NCBI GenBank assembly: GCA_902771935.1
Contig: CACXYM010000008.1
Coordinates: 1-64,000, forward strand
Direction: 5' to 3'
DNA length: 64,000 nucleotides
Source of the DNA: an uncultured Bacteroidales bacterium
GTDB taxonomy: Bacteria > Bacteroidota > Bacteroidia > Bacteroidales > Paludibacteraceae
In this document: in pieces, positions 63,921 to 64,000 of the stretch
Numbering within the stretch: position 1 is the first letter of the stretch
Layout: the number at the start of each line of letters is the position of its first letter
Position numbers and translations under genes: made by a program
The notes under the pieces: generated by a model
What the model saw: the letters and a program-made list of their open reading frames with translations, nothing else
Database searches by the model: none
Told to the model about the DNA's origin: nothing

Positions 63921-64000
63921 TTACAGGTCAGCCGCTTTGAGGCGTTCGGCATTTTCGGCTACGGTAAGGGCATCGATAACGCCTTGTATATCTCCGTCCA
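63921..64000 (-). CDS. prfA: Peptide chain release factor 1, 3' end only
   Basis: The window ends inside this gene. The last 25 codons read DGDIQGVIDALTVAENAERL, then KAADL and stop, the C-terminus of release factor 1. The GGQ and PxT motifs would lie upstream beyond the window. Identification is from this short tail only. Confidence 0.7.
   Translation of the reverse strand, partial: DGDIQGVIDALTVAENAERLKAADL

Overview
The window looks like a chromosomal segment of an uncultured, host-associated Bacteroidales. The evidence is promoters of the Bacteroidota type (-7 TAnnTTTG with a TTTG-like -33 box 19-21 bp upstream), no consistent Shine-Dalgarno sequences, and protein families typical of gut Bacteroidales (TupA-like ATP-grasp, DUF6056-like, S23-like four-helix-bundle and DUF6485-like proteins). 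Almost everything is on the minus strand. Only two convincing genes, at 35993 and 37044, are on the plus strand. No tRNA, rRNA, CRISPR array or intact insertion sequence was seen.

Region 1 (1-4475) is a cassette-like array of small genes of unknown function. Several belong to one paralogous family, and two carry helix-turn-helix segments. The genes are separated by four related, strongly folded elements (E1-E4) and other hairpins. Region 2 (4476-12370) is accessory: a GxxExxY nuclease-fold protein, a HipBA toxin-antitoxin pair, relics of a DUF1016 gene and a bro gene, a membrane KAP-family NTPase, an unknown gene and an intact Bro-N gene.

Region 3 (12763-23471) is a defence island and the main discovery. 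A retron is complete enough to read its RNA. The ncRNA (about 20629-20841) has 10-bp a1/a2 arms, a TTAGC priming motif, two msr hairpins and a long msd hairpin. Behind it are, in order, a retron-type reverse transcriptase, a KAP-like ATPase in ATGA overlap, and a SIR2-like gene. A 22-bp insertion has frameshifted the SIR2 gene, and an intact paralogue lies 24 kb away at 41308. An Avs-like STAND NTPase with an N-terminal PD-(D/E)XK motif follows 54 bp after the SIR2 frame. Upstream of the retron is a three-gene module of a phosphoribosyltransferase-like protein, a membrane protein and an unknown protein.

Region 4 is a large surface-polysaccharide cluster, 23506-31445 and 42361-61954. It holds glycosyltransferases, ATP-grasp ligases, a WecE/WecD-like pair for TDP-4-acetamido-fucose, a GtrB-like transferase with two SMR-type half-flippases and a GT-C protein, an LTA-synthase-like phosphotransferase, acyltransferases and a Wzt-like ABC ATPase. 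Two genes carry poly-G tracts. One tract (G8) currently truncates an acyltransferase and the other (G11) is in frame, which suggests phase variation of the glycan. The cluster is split by a second accessory island (31449-42279) that holds a patatin/metallo-beta-lactamase operon, a second divergent metallo-beta-lactamase gene, an AAA ATPase with a possible nuclease partner, the intact SIR2 paralogue, small helix-turn-helix genes and a broken glucose-1-phosphate cytidylyltransferase fragment.

Region 5 (62137-64000) is ordinary chromosome: a flavodiiron protein, a rubrerythrin and the 3' end of prfA.
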